A program made the translations under genes and the position numbers. Below are positions 8,436 to 17,799 of a DNA stretch of 64,000 nucleotides, one piece after another; the stretch's first letter is position 1; every line of letters starts with the position of its first letter. Under the pieces are notes generated by a model, which was given only the letters and a program-made list of their open reading frames with translations, searched no databases and was not told where the DNA came from. Source of the DNA: JANQRX01 sp963663975 (GTDB taxonomy: Bacteria > Pseudomonadota > Alphaproteobacteria > Rhizobiales > Kaistiaceae); assembly GCA_963663975.2 (NCBI GenBank), contig CAXXRA010000011.1, forward strand, positions 314,232-378,231, given 5' to 3'.

Positions 8436-9005
8436 ATGACTATCCCCAACCTGATCACCATCGGCCGAATTTTGCTGGTGCCGCTGATCATCTGGCTGAC
8501 CGTCATCGAACAACCGCTCACCGCGTTTGTCGTCTTTGTGGTGGCCGGGATCAGCGACGGGGTGGACGGGTTTCTCGCCCGCCAGTTCGATCTTCGCTCC
8601 GATCTTGGCGCTTACCTCGATCCGATTGCCGACAAGCTGCTGCTGGTTTCGATTTATGTCGTGTTGTCGGTGATGAACGAGATCCCGATCTGGGTCACCA
8701 TCATGGTCGTCAGCCGCGACGTGCTGATCGTTGGCGGGGTGGTCCTGTCGTGGATGGTCGGGCGCCCGGTTGCAATGGCGCCGCGGTTGGTCAGCAAGAT
8801 CAACACGCTCGCCCAGATATTGCTCGCTGCGTTGGTCCTTGGCGACCTTGCCTTCCGGCTTGAGATCGATGTCATACGGTTCGCCCTGGTCTACATCGTC
8901 GGCATATCGACGATCGTCTCGACAGCGGACTACATCGTCGGTTGGGTTCGGCACATGGCCGGAGCGCAAGGCATTGTCGGCGCCTCGGGAGGGCGAGGGG
9001 AATGA
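8436..9005 (+). CDS. CDP-alcohol phosphatidyltransferase family protein (second PgsA-like)
   Basis: A second membrane CDP-alcohol phosphotransferase (189 aa), distinct from pgsA at 1 kb. It starts MTIPNLITIGRILLVPLIIW and carries the signature DGVDGFLARQFDLRSDLGAYLDPIADK; the first signature Asp is retained (ISDGVDGFLAR). Several transmembrane helices are evident. In alphaproteobacteria a paralogue of this kind commonly precedes the AI-2E-type transporter and hdaA; its product (cardiolipin-, PG- or other phospholipid-specific) cannot be assigned from sequence. The stop overlaps the start of the transporter (ATGA). Confidence 0.88.
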   Translation: MTIPNLITIGRILLVPLIIWLTVIEQPLTAFVVFVVAGISDGVDGFLARQFDLRSDLGAYLDPIADKLLLVSIYVVLSVMNEIPIWVTIMVVSRDVLIVGGVVLSWMVGRPVAMAPRLVSKINTLAQILLAALVLGDLAFRLEIDVIRFALVYIVGISTIVSTADYIVGWVRHMAGAQGIVGASGGRGE

Positions 9006-10054
9006 ACGCTCGCGCCCGCACTGCGGCGTTTTGGCTGGCCGCGCTGGTAATCTTTGTCGGGTTCCTGCTCGTTTTCCGAAGCATTCTCCTGCCGTTTGTT
9101 GCCGGCATGGCGATCGCCTACGCGCTCGACCCGATTGCCGACCGACTCGAGCGTCTTGGACTCGGACGGCTGGCCGCGGCCGTTGTGATCCTTCTGGCGT
9201 TTCTTGTCGTCCTCCTCGTCGTGGTCCTGGCGCTTGGTCCGGTCCTGATCGGTCAGTTGGTCGATCTCGCCGACAATTTGCCGAGTTATGTCGAGCGCCT
9301 GCAGGACCTCCTCGGACTGGCGATCAACAGCAAGGTTGCCGCCTTCCTCGGGCTCGACGCCGATAACATTCGCGACTCGGTCCGTAGCCTGCTCGGCGGT
9401 GGTACGGAATTGATGGCGACCTTCGTGCAGTCGATATGGAGCGGCGGTCAGGCGCTGGTGAGCATTGGCTCACTCCTGGTGGTCACGCCCTTTGTGGTGT
9501 TTTACCTGCTACGCGACTGGCCCAGGATGATCGACTGGATCGACGGCCTTCTGCCGCGCGACCATGCCGACGAGATCCGTGGTCTGGCGGCGGCGATCGA
9601 CGCCAAGGTTGCCGCCTTCGTACGCGGCCAGTTGCTCGTCGCCTTGTTGCTCGGGATCTTCTATGCCGCCGGTCTGATGGTGGTCGGCGTCAATTTCGGA
9701 CTTTTGATCGGCCTGGCGTCCGGTCTGCTGAGCCTGATTCCGTATCTCGGCTTCACCGTCGGATTCGTTATTTCGATCATCGTTGCGGTCGTTCAGTTCT
9801 GGCCCGACTGGATCCTGCCGGCGGCCACCGTGGCGGTCTTTCTGGCCGGCCAGTTTCTGGAAGGCTTCGTCCTTCAGCCGCGGCTCTTGGGGCGGCGGGT
9901 CGGCCTGCATCCGGTGTGGCTCTTCTTCTCCCTTTTCGCCTTCGCTCTGTTGTTCGGCTTTGTCGGATTGCTGATCGCCGTTCCCACCGCCGCCGCGGTT
10001 GGCGTGCTCTTCGGCCATGCCATCGAGCGCTACCGCGCCAGGTCGGATTGCTGA
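9002..10054 (+). CDS. AI-2E/PerM family transporter with altered C-terminus
   Basis: A membrane protein of the AI-2E transporter (UPF0118/PerM) family with about eight hydrophobic helices; examples are ALVIFVGFLLVFRSILLPFV at the N-terminus, VVILLAFLVVLLVVVLAL, and VALLLGIFYAAGLMVVGVN further on. It is coupled to the upstream gene by ATGA and sits before hdaA, a frequent alphaproteobacterial arrangement. The 3' end is disturbed: an exact 80-bp tandem duplication (9962-10121) puts the end out of frame, so the protein stops as IERYRARSDC. Without the duplication it would read IERYRASAVFRGGESDDAG and stop at 10161. The membrane core is intact, so function may survive. Confidence 0.88.
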   Translation: MNARARTAAFWLAALVIFVGFLLVFRSILLPFVAGMAIAYALDPIADRLERLGLGRLAAAVVILLAFLVVLLVVVLALGPVLIGQLVDLADNLPSYVERLQDLLGLAINSKVAAFLGLDADNIRDSVRSLLGGGTELMATFVQSIWSGGQALVSIGSLLVVTPFVVFYLLRDWPRMIDWIDGLLPRDHADEIRGLAAAIDAKVAAFVRGQLLVALLLGIFYAAGLMVVGVNFGLLIGLASGLLSLIPYLGFTVGFVISIIVAVVQFWPDWILPAATVAVFLAGQFLEGFVLQPRLLGRRVGLHPVWLFFSLFAFALLFGFVGLLIAVPTAAAVGVLFGHAIERYRARSDC

Positions 10055-10121
10055 TCGCCGTTCCCACCGCCGCCGCGGTTGGCGTGCTCTTCGGCCATGC
10101 CATCGAGCGCTACCGCGCCAG
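9962..10121 (+). repeat. Exact 80-bp tandem duplication in a coding sequence
   Basis: Bases 9962-10041 are repeated exactly at 10042-10121. The unit encodes VGLLIAVPTAAAVGVLFGHA and the following IERYRA. Because 80 is not a multiple of 3, the second copy is read in another frame and the transporter ends early. Zero divergence between copies means a very recent event or an assembly artefact. Confidence 0.95.
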
Positions 10122-10162
10122 CGCGGTGTTTCGAGGCGGGGAATCGGATGACGCGGGGTGAC

Positions 10163-10435
10163 TAGAGCCCTTCCGACCAACTCTGGGTCAATTCTGTTTC
10201 GCGATTGGAGCGGCGATCCAGCGTCGAAACGATCGACGGGCGATGCTGTCGCATCGTTCCAGATCGCTTCGGCGTTGGGCGCCCGCCAATCGGAAACCCA
10301 AAGGGACGGGCGATTTTGTGCCAATTCCGGCGCCAAGCTCCTCGACCGTATCCGGATACGCTCATCGAACCTTGACTTGATCTTGTCACAAAACCGCTTC
10401 GTCAGAATGGCTCAGAGTTGGTCGAAAGGGCTCTA
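10163..10435 (-). mobile_element. MITE-like element, copy 1
   Basis: A 273-bp non-coding element with about 33-bp imperfect terminal inverted repeats (outer sequence TAGAGCCCTTYCGACCAACT), bounded by TA at both ends. It is the reverse complement of the copy at 19816-20090, with high similarity along the full length including the internal palindrome GTATCCGGATACGG. It lies between the transporter stop and the hdaA start (5 bp away), so its right end forms the hdaA leader. TA boundaries suggest mobilisation by an IS630/Tc1-mariner-type transposase; none is in the window. Confidence 0.85.
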
Positions 10436-10440
10436 GCACC

Positions 10441-11151
10441 ATGGCGGAGCAATTGCCCCTCGATCTACCGCACCAGGCTTCATTGGCGCGCGCTGATTTT
10501 CTGATCGGCGATTCGAATCGCGAGGCGGTCGCCATTGTCGACGCCTGGCCGGACTGGTCGCTCAAGACGCTCCTGTTCGCCGGCCCGGCCGGCAGCGGCA
10601 AGAGCCATCTGGTCGAAATCTGGCGCGCCGAGAGCCACGCCATTGTGGTCGGCGCGAACGAACTCCGCGGCGATTCCGAAGTTGATCTTCTGGCCACCGG
10701 TGCGGTCGCTGTCGAGGATCTGCACCGCGCCGATTTCGACGAGCGGGCGATGTTCCACCTGCTCAACCGCGCCAACGAGCTTGGCGCCTTCGTGGTGCTG
10801 ACGACGCGCGTGTGGCCGGCATCGTTGCCGCTGTCGGTGCCGGATCTTCGCTCGCGCCTTACCGCGGCGCGGCCGGTCGAGATCGGCGAGCCGGACGACG
10901 CGCTTCTGCGCAACGTGCTGGCCAAACTGTTCGCCGACCGCCAGCTTGAGGTCACGCCGGCGGTGGTCGAGTTTATCCTGCGCCGCATGGAACGGTCGCT
11001 GGAGGCAGCACGGCTGATCGTCAGTGACCTCGACCGGCGGGCATTGGCCCAGTCGCGCGCGGTAACCCGCCCGCTGGCGGCCGCGGTGCTTGCCGAGATT
11101 TCCGAAGGTTCCTCGCCCGACGCTGATCGGCAGCGCGGGGCGGCGAAGTGA
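10441..11151 (+). CDS. hdaA: HdaA, DnaA-related regulatory inactivation protein
   Basis: A 236-aa DnaA-homologous AAA+ protein that acts with the beta clamp to stimulate ATP hydrolysis by DnaA (RIDA). Near the N-terminus QLPLDLPH matches a clamp-binding motif. A Walker A-like loop (FAGPAGSGKSHLVEI) and a Walker B-like segment (VAVEDLHRADFDE) follow, then an arginine-finger region (LRSRLTAARPVEIGEPDD). There is no DnaA C-terminal DNA-binding domain. The only ribosome-site candidate (GAAAGGG, 10 nt upstream) belongs to the MITE end, so the insertion has replaced the native leader. Confidence 0.9.
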   Translation: MAEQLPLDLPHQASLARADFLIGDSNREAVAIVDAWPDWSLKTLLFAGPAGSGKSHLVEIWRAESHAIVVGANELRGDSEVDLLATGAVAVEDLHRADFDERAMFHLLNRANELGAFVVLTTRVWPASLPLSVPDLRSRLTAARPVEIGEPDDALLRNVLAKLFADRQLEVTPAVVEFILRRMERSLEAARLIVSDLDRRALAQSRAVTRPLAAAVLAEISEGSSPDADRQRGAAK

Positions 11152-11216
11152 GATTTGGCGGCATCGCGATCTTTTGCGGCTAAACTCCACCGATCTTGGC
11201 GCCTGAGACGAAAACA

Positions 11217-11342
11217 ATGGACCAGAAAAGCCCCGCCGCTGAAGCCGATTTGATCGCCGTCGGCGGTCACGCCAGGGTGGAGCGTTGCTTGGGACAATCT
11301 GCCAAGATGGCCGGGTGCAGGCCCGTGATCGTGGTCGAGTAG
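11217..11342 (+). pseudogene. Possible ppk-ppx deletion scar (41-codon frame)
   Basis: A short frame in the hdaA-rnd gap reads MDQKSPAAEADLI, then GGHARVERCLGQSAKMAG, ending CRPVIVVE. From memory, many Rhizobiales carry ppk and ppx between hdaA and rnd. The first third resembles a Ppk N-terminus and the rest an exopolyphosphatase C-terminus, so this could be the scar of a deletion fusing the 5' end of ppk to the 3' end of ppx. The similarity is judged by eye over very short stretches; it may instead be a chance frame. Confidence 0.35.
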
Positions 11343-11358
11343 GCTCGCCGCCGAGAGA

Positions 11359-12516
11359 CTATTTGGCTCGCGGTCTCTCGATCGCCACGACGTTTTTGCT
11401 GCCGACCGCCAGGGCAATCTTGCCATGCTTCAGGCGGATTGCCTTTTCGCCGAACAAGTCTCGCCGCCAGCCGCTGAGCGCCGGTACGTCGGCCGCGTCG
11501 TCGCCGGCGATCGCTTCCAGGTCGCCGACCGTGGCGATGATTTTGGAGGCCACGCCATGGGTTTCCGAGGTCATTTTGAGCAGCACCTTGAGCAGATCCA
11601 CCGTGGCGCCATTGTTGCCGGTCGCCCGCGTGCGCGGGATCCTGGGCAACGCCTCCTTGGGGATCGCCAGCGCCGCCTCCACCGCCGACAAAATATCTCC
11701 CGCCTGCCGAGACCGCTCAAAGCCGCGCGGAATCGTCCGAAGCTGACCCAGCGCCTGGCGTGTGGTCGGCTGCTGAGCCGCGATTTCGTAGATTGCGTCG
11801 TCCTTCAGCACGCGGCTCCTGGGAACGTCTCGCGACTGCGCCTGGGTTTCGCGCCAGGCCGCAACCTCGCGCATCACCGCCAGTTCGACCGGCTTTCTCA
11901 CCCGCAGCTTCAGCCGCCGCCAGGCGCGCGCCGGATCCTGCCGGTAGGTGTCGGGGGAGGTCAGCAGTTCCATTTCCTCACGTACCCAATCACCGCGTTC
12001 CTTCTCTTCCAACATCTTCGAGAGAGACCGGTACACGTCGCGCAAATGGGTCACATCGGCCATCGCGTAGTCGATCTGGCGCTTTGTCAGAGGCCGTTTG
12101 GCCCAGTTGGTGAACCGGGATGATTTGTCGATCGGCTGGCCGGCGAGCTTGTGCACGATCTGGTCATAACTGATCGATTCGCCAAACCCGCAGACCATGG
12201 CCGCGACCTGGGTGTCGAACACCGGGTGCGGGACAAACCCACCGCCATGAAAGACGATCTCGATGTCCTGGCGCGCGGCGTGAAACACCTTCACCACTTT
12301 CTCGTTCTTCATCAGGCGATAGAACGGAGCCAGGTCCATCCCGTCGGCCAGCGGATCGACAATCACCGCCTCCTCGGGGCTGGCCAGCTGGACCACGCAC
12401 AGCTTCGGCCAGAAGGTCGTCTCCCGGATGAATTCGGTATCGACGGTGACGAAGTCGAACCGCGAAAAACGCTTGCAGGCGGCGGCCAATTGGCGGGTGT
12501 CGGTGATGATCGTCAT
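11359..12516 (-). CDS. rnd: Ribonuclease D
   Basis: A 385-aa 3'-5' exoribonuclease of the DEDD superfamily acting in tRNA 3' maturation. Exo I is VTVDTEFIRE, Exo II is KVFHAARQDIEI, and Exo III includes YAMADVTHLRDVYRSL with the Tyr and Asp. A first HRDC domain is visible around RKPVELAVMREVAAWRETQAQ and a second, weaker one follows. It is convergent with the hdaA side and divergent from aspS across 288 bp. Confidence 0.94.
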   Translation of the reverse strand: MTIITDTRQLAAACKRFSRFDFVTVDTEFIRETTFWPKLCVVQLASPEEAVIVDPLADGMDLAPFYRLMKNEKVVKVFHAARQDIEIVFHGGGFVPHPVFDTQVAAMVCGFGESISYDQIVHKLAGQPIDKSSRFTNWAKRPLTKRQIDYAMADVTHLRDVYRSLSKMLEEKERGDWVREEMELLTSPDTYRQDPARAWRRLKLRVRKPVELAVMREVAAWRETQAQSRDVPRSRVLKDDAIYEIAAQQPTTRQALGQLRTIPRGFERSRQAGDILSAVEAALAIPKEALPRIPRTRATGNNGATVDLLKVLLKMTSETHGVASKIIATVGDLEAIAGDDAADVPALSGWRRDLFGEKAIRLKHGKIALAVGSKNVVAIERPRAK

Positions 12517-12804
12517 GCGCTCCCTATAGCCTGTCCCGATCGGATTGTCGCCCGCCCATTTCAGTCTTTGGGGACGGCCGAATGAGGATTAAGTTTTTCG
12601 TTAAACCTATTGAAATTTATAGGTATTACCGGAGCGGTGTTCGATGGATGCTGGCGCCCCTCACAATTTGCCGCGGGTCGTGTGCAGTTCGCTCATCGAT
12701 GCCGCTGCAAGGGTGTTGGCGCGCCTTGACAAAAAGGCCCGCGCATGCGCTTTTCCCGCCGCCTTCGGGCATTGTCACAACCACCCGCAACCGTTGGATT
12801 CTTG
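12517..12804. other. rnd-aspS divergent intergenic region
   Basis: 288 bp without a gene. It must contain both promoters. On the plus strand TTGACA at 12726-12731 is a plausible -35 for aspS, but the hexamer 17 bp further (GCTTTT) is a poor -10. An AT-rich patch at 12585-12630 could serve rnd. No riboswitch or T-box-like fold was recognised. Confidence 0.5.
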
Positions 12805-14577
12805 ATGCATCGCTACCGGAGCCACACCTGCGGCGAACTCCGGCCCGCGCAAATTGGCGAGTCGGTCCGCTTGAGCGGCTGGGTCCACCGGGTCCGCGAC
12901 CATGGCGGGCTGCTGTTCGTCGATCTGCGCGACCATTACGGCCTCACCCAATGCGTGGTCGATCCGGATTCGGCGGCATTCGCAATGGTCGAGACGATTC
13001 GGTCGGAATGGGTTGTGCGTATTGACGGTGAAGTGCGCGCGCGGTCCGCCGAAACCGTCAATGCCGATCTCGACACCGGCGAAATCGAGATTTTCATTCG
13101 CGAGCTGACCGTGTTGTCGGAAGCGGCCGAACTGCCGCTTCCGGTGTTTGGCGATCAGGAGTATCCCGAGGAAACCCGGCTGCGCCATCGCTTCGTCGAT
13201 CTCCGCCGAGACCGCATCCACGGCAACATCATGAAGCGCTCGGCGATCATCTCGTCGATCAGGCGGCGCATGACCGACGCCGGTTTTTTCGAGTTTCAGA
13301 CGCCGATTCTGACCGCTTCGTCGCCCGAGGGCGCGCGAGACTTTCTGGTACCTTCGCGGATGCATCCCGGCAGGTTCTACGCCCTGCCGCAGGCGCCCCA
13401 GCAGTTCAAGCAATTGATCATGGTCGCCGGCTTCGATCGCTATTTTCAGATCGCGCCGTGTTTTCGCGATGAGGATGCCCGCGCCGACCGTTCGCCGGGC
13501 GAGTTCTATCAACTCGATGTGGAAATGAGCTACGTCGAGCAGGAGGACGTCTTCGCCGCGGTTGAGCCGGTGCTGCGCGGCCTGTTCGAGGAGTTCGGCG
13601 ACGGCAAGACGGTTACGCGGTCATTCCCGCGCATCCCCCATGGCGAGGCGCTACGCAAATATGGTTCCGACAAGCCGGACCTTCGCAATCCGATCGTCAT
13701 GCAAGACGTCACCGGGCACTTTCGCGGCTCGGGCTTCAGGGTCTTTGCCGGCCAGATCGATGCCGATCCGGCGGTCGAGGTGTGGGCGATTCCGGCGCCG
13801 ACCGGCGGCAGCCGGGCGTTTTGCGATCGCATGAATTCATGGGCCCAGGGCGAGGAGCAACCTGGCCTGGGTTACATTTTCTTCCGCGACAACGGCGCCG
13901 GCGCCGGGCCGATCGCCAAGAATATCGGCGAGGCCAGAACGGAAGCCATGCGCGACCAGCTGCAACTTGGTGACGGCGATGCGGTCTTCTTCGTTTGCGG
14001 TGCGCCAAAGAAATTCGCCGACTTCGCCGGCAGCGCCCGGCAGAAAATCGGATACGACCTTCAACTGATCGATGCCGAGCGCTTCGAATTCTGCTGGGTT
14101 GTCGACTTTCCCATGTTCGAGTGGGACGAGGACAACAAGAAGGTCGATTTCTCACATAACCCGTTCTCGATGCCGCAGGGTGGCATGGAGGCGCTCGAGA
14201 ACGAGGATCCGCTGACGGTTCTAGCCTACCAGTATGACATCGTGTGCAACGGGGTCGAGCTGTCGTCGGGGGCGATCCGGAACCACCGGCCGGAGATCAT
14301 GCGCAAGGCCTTTGCCATTGCCGGTTATGACGAAACCGTTCTGGAGACGCAATTCGGCGGCATGTTGCGCGCGCTGCAGTACGGTGCGCCGCCCCATGGC
14401 GGCATCGCGCCGGGCATCGATCGCATCGTCATGCTGTTGTGCGGGGAGGACAATCTGCGCGAGGTCACCATGTTCCCGATGAACCAGCAGGCCGAGGACC
14501 TGATGATGGGAGCACCGTCCGAGGTCAGCGCGCGCCAACTCCGTGATTTGCACCTCAGGCTCAACCTGCCGGACTAA
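12805..14577 (+). CDS. aspS: Aspartyl-tRNA synthetase
   Basis: A class IIb synthetase of 590 aa, the long bacterial type. The start at 12805 yields MHRYRSHTCGELRPAQIGES, the typical beginning. The OB-fold anticodon-binding domain is followed by motif 1, motif 2 (FDRYFQIAPCFRDEDARADR), the bacterial GAD insertion, and motif 3 (GGIAPGIDRIVMLL). Whether it also charges tRNA-Asn cannot be decided here. Confidence 0.97.
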   Translation: MHRYRSHTCGELRPAQIGESVRLSGWVHRVRDHGGLLFVDLRDHYGLTQCVVDPDSAAFAMVETIRSEWVVRIDGEVRARSAETVNADLDTGEIEIFIRELTVLSEAAELPLPVFGDQEYPEETRLRHRFVDLRRDRIHGNIMKRSAIISSIRRRMTDAGFFEFQTPILTASSPEGARDFLVPSRMHPGRFYALPQAPQQFKQLIMVAGFDRYFQIAPCFRDEDARADRSPGEFYQLDVEMSYVEQEDVFAAVEPVLRGLFEEFGDGKTVTRSFPRIPHGEALRKYGSDKPDLRNPIVMQDVTGHFRGSGFRVFAGQIDADPAVEVWAIPAPTGGSRAFCDRMNSWAQGEEQPGLGYIFFRDNGAGAGPIAKNIGEARTEAMRDQLQLGDGDAVFFVCGAPKKFADFAGSARQKIGYDLQLIDAERFEFCWVVDFPMFEWDEDNKKVDFSHNPFSMPQGGMEALENEDPLTVLAYQYDIVCNGVELSSGAIRNHRPEIMRKAFAIAGYDETVLETQFGGMLRALQYGAPPHGGIAPGIDRIVMLLCGEDNLREVTMFPMNQQAEDLMMGAPSEVSARQLRDLHLRLNLPD

Positions 14578-14590
14578 GCGACGCCGGCGT

Positions 14591-16625
14591 TCAGTTGTCG
14601 GGTTCCAGCGACGGCCGCAACTTGCTGGCGCCATCGCCGGATTCGCCGCCGCTGCCCGCCACCCCCGACAGGGTGACGGAAAGAAGATCGGGCAGGGATT
14701 GGGGGGCGGTGCGCAGCAGCCCCTCGATCGCCGAAATCGAGATCGGCATCGCCGGCTCGGCCGCGATGGTCAACTCGCCCGGCGTCCTGATGAAGGTCTG
14801 CAGAACAGGCACGATCTTCTTCTGAAACTCGGCATCGCCGATGAAGGAGATCATGAACGGCAGTGCCCCGGCGATCTGCTCACGGAACACCTCCGTCTCA
14901 ACCTGCAAACGATCGGCCTGCATGGCAAGGCTGCGGGTGACAATGGAATCGTCCCGGAAGGTCATGGTCCCGCCGGCAAACTCGAGCTCGGTCAGCGACC
15001 CGCCCAAGGTCGAGGGGTCGCTGGCAATTTCCTCCGTCAGGCCATCGAAGCGAATTTCGCCGTCCAGCGTCCCCATCTTCCGCATGGCGAATTTGAACTG
15101 GTCCAACGTGACCGATCCGTCGGCCCTGTTCCATACAGCGTTGAAGCCGAAATCGGCGTCGATCTCCTCATATCCCAACGATTCCAGCAGGGTCCGCGCC
15201 CGAAGGTTTTCGATCAGGGAGGTCGAAAACCTGAGGCCGGCGATATCGAGCCCCACCGTGGCGGGGATGTGACCGACGTAATCGCCGAAGTCGAGCCGCA
15301 GCCTGCCGAGCCGGGTGCGGCTCAACTCGGTCGACCCGGTGTCGAAGTCGGCAATCTCAACGAACCCGAATTTCGGTATCAACGCTGACGAAGATATCTC
15401 GCGCCCGTTGGCGCCGTCCTTGATGGCCTGGAGAACGTCATCCTCGGACGGAAAATCCACTTCGCCGAAAGCGAAGCGTCCCAGATCGACAAAGCCCTCG
15501 CCGTCGACCGCGGCCGCCAGACCGTCAAACGACATTTCACCCAAGCCTTCCGATGACATCCCGGCGATTGCGAAACGCTTCAGGCCGAGATCGTCTATGC
15601 CGTCGGCCTCGACATCCACGTTCTCGACCACGAAACGCTCAACGGAAAACGAGGACAGCAGGTCGTAGGCGCGAAGACCGACCTCGCCGTCGTCGTCGAG
15701 CAGGTCCGGATCGGCCAATGCGTCATCGGCAAAGCCGACGAAATCGCGGCGCGGCGGCCTTATCTTCAGCCCTTCGGTCGTGATGCGTGCGATCGTCATG
15801 GCGGCATCGGGCGCATCGATCGCGAATCCCTCGTACTGCGCCCGGCCGACCGCGGTCTGCCAGGGTCTGTCGTTGCCGCGGCGGGGATAGTTGTCCGGAT
15901 GGTAGGCCTTCACGAATGCGCTCAGGTCGAGATCGGTGCCTTCAAAACCTCCGACCGACATCCGAACGATGCCGCTCGGGCTGGGCGATTCCATCCTCAT
16001 CGGGCCGATCGCAATCCGTCGGATCGATCCGTCCGACCATCTGCCGATGACCACATCCTCATAGCTGATGCGGCTCTCGACACCCGCATCGGCCTCGATG
16101 ATCGCGATCTCACCGATCGACCCGCCGCTCATGCCGAGCCGGGCCAACAGGCCATAGGCATCGACCAGCGACGTCAGCGGTCTGGCCTCGTTCCAACCAA
16201 ACCCGGTGAAATCGGGAAGCTTCGCGTTCGAAATCGTCAGCTCGGACAACACGATGCGCAGCGTATCGGTCTCGATGATTCCTGAGCCCAGCCTGACGGC
16301 GACCGCCGTCAGGTTCGCATCGTTCGTTTCGATCGGCTCGGACAGGCTGAGGTCGTCGAGGCGAATCGTGATAGCCGCCGGAACGCTGCTGATTGACAGA
16401 CCGGTGAGGACGACAGCGCCGCTCGCCCGGTTCGACGTCACGCCATCGAACCGCACCCGCCAACGCGGCGAACCGTTGACCGCGGCGATCCACGTGCGGA
16501 CCGCGTCGAGGCGTCTCACCCTGTGAGGACGACAGCGCCGCTGGGATGCCAAACCGACCGGCGGCAGCGACACCCAGGCCGAGAAGGCCGAGAAAAAGGA
16601 CCAGTGTCCCGGTCAGTTTAAGCAA
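14591..16625 (-). pseudogene. Large exported protein of unknown function, frameshifted near its N-terminus
   Basis: The reading frame from 16573 to the stop at 14591 encodes a long repetitive beta-rich protein, but a proper start with signal peptide (MLKLTGTLVLFLGLLGLGVAAAG) lies in another frame at 16625. Joining the two needs one extra base removed, or two restored, around 16515-16545. The body has repeated units (KLPDFTGFGW, RFVVENVDVEADGIDD) and ends with a segment matching the neighbour: LPFMISFIGDAEFQKKIVPV, then LPDLLSVTLSG. It is therefore a paralogue of the protein at 16660-17799. I do not recognise a named family; a periplasmic or envelope role is inferred. The break may be real or a sequence error. 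Confidence 0.65.
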
Positions 16626-16659
16626 GGCCGGCCTCTCGGCGTGACAGGTGGGACGGGCA

Positions 16660-17799
16660 TTAATCGTTGGCCGATATTTCGACGGCCAACAGGTCGGGCA
16701 GCACCGAGCGGTTGGTCATGGCCGCCTTGGCGATCTCGTCGAGCGAAACAGGGGAGGCGGGCGACGATTCGATGGTCAGTGATTGCGGCCGGCGCAGGAA
16801 ATCCACCGCCACCACGGCGAGCTTGTCCTGAAAGGGCCGGTTGCCGATGAAGTTGAGCATGAACGGGATCGCGCCGACAAACCGTTCGACAAATTCCTCG
16901 CGCGGAACCCCGGTCATCGAAGCTTGCCTGTCGATCGCGCGCTCGACCAGTCCGGCGTTGTCGAACCGCAAAGTGAAACGGTCGATCTTGGCCGACTCCT
17001 GTGCCGCCTTCCGGCGTGAGTCGACCGCAAATCCGCCGATGGAAACGCCGCTGAAATGCCCTTCGATGCGCAGGTCGCCGACGCCGGCGATCTTCACGAT
17101 CAGCGGGTCCATCGTCCAGGTATCGGCGTGGAGATCGATCATGCTGTCGAGTATAAGGTCGAGTTCGAGTTCGGCGTAGCCCAATGCCTTGAGCATGGCG
17201 CGGCGGCGCGTGCCCCCGACCGCGTCGGCCGACACCACCATCCCAAGAGCCTCGATGCGCAGGCGGCTCGGCACATTGGCGACAACCTCACCGATCTCGA
17301 CGATCAGATTGTCGACGGCCGCGAGCCGGTCGCCCGACGGGGTGTCGATCCGCACGCCGCCCATCTGAAGGCGCGCGAAGGGTCGCAACTTGCTGGCCGC
17401 CTTGACTTCCACAGGAGAGGGTACGATCGCCTTCTCCGCCGTGGCGGTCATCCACGATACCACCGCATCGTCGTCGGTCGCGCTGCCGCCGTCAAAAACC
17501 GCCCGCTCGGCGATGAAACCGCCCGACGCACGCGCCTCAATTCCTGCGAATTCCAGCGATGGCAGCGACACGACCCGATCGGGTCGCCCATTTTGGATGG
17601 CGACCAATTCCGAGATGATCACGACATCATCGGCGACGGTCACCGAGCCGTACGTCACTTGCGCGTCGCCCTGAGCGGCGATGGCGCTGGCCAATGCGGC
17701 AGCCACCGCATCGCCATCGGGCGCGGCGTGGCCGGCGCCGATCGCCACCAGTGGCATGACCATCCCGCATAGAATCCGCAGCGCGGTGGCAGACATCAT
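16660..17799 (-). CDS. Exported protein of unknown function, paralogue of the upstream-oriented neighbour
   Basis: A 379-aa protein with a signal peptide (MMSATALRILCGMVMPLVAIG, then AGHA) from the ATG at 17799, which follows a GAAGGGA ribosome site; the longer open frame upstream lacks homology. The C-terminal third parallels the gene at 14.6-16.6 kb: IPFMLNFIGNRPFQDKLAVV, a proline/serine stretch, then LPDLLAVEISAND. In both, an amphipathic repeat of beta strands dominates. It lies 5' of its paralogue in the same direction with 34 bp between, suggesting duplication within one operon. Function unknown. Confidence 0.78.
   Translation of the reverse strand: MMSATALRILCGMVMPLVAIGAGHAAPDGDAVAAALASAIAAQGDAQVTYGSVTVADDVVIISELVAIQNGRPDRVVSLPSLEFAGIEARASGGFIAERAVFDGGSATDDDAVVSWMTATAEKAIVPSPVEVKAASKLRPFARLQMGGVRIDTPSGDRLAAVDNLIVEIGEVVANVPSRLRIEALGMVVSADAVGGTRRRAMLKALGYAELELDLILDSMIDLHADTWTMDPLIVKIAGVGDLRIEGHFSGVSIGGFAVDSRRKAAQESAKIDRFTLRFDNAGLVERAIDRQASMTGVPREEFVERFVGAIPFMLNFIGNRPFQDKLAVVAVDFLRRPQSLTIESSPASPVSLDEIAKAAMTNRSVLPDLLAVEISAND

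Noticed and set aside
10158..10436. 92-aa and 75-aa frames inside MITE copy 1 (and similar in copies 2 and 3)
   Set aside because: They read through terminal repeats, are not conserved in frame between copies and have no start signals.
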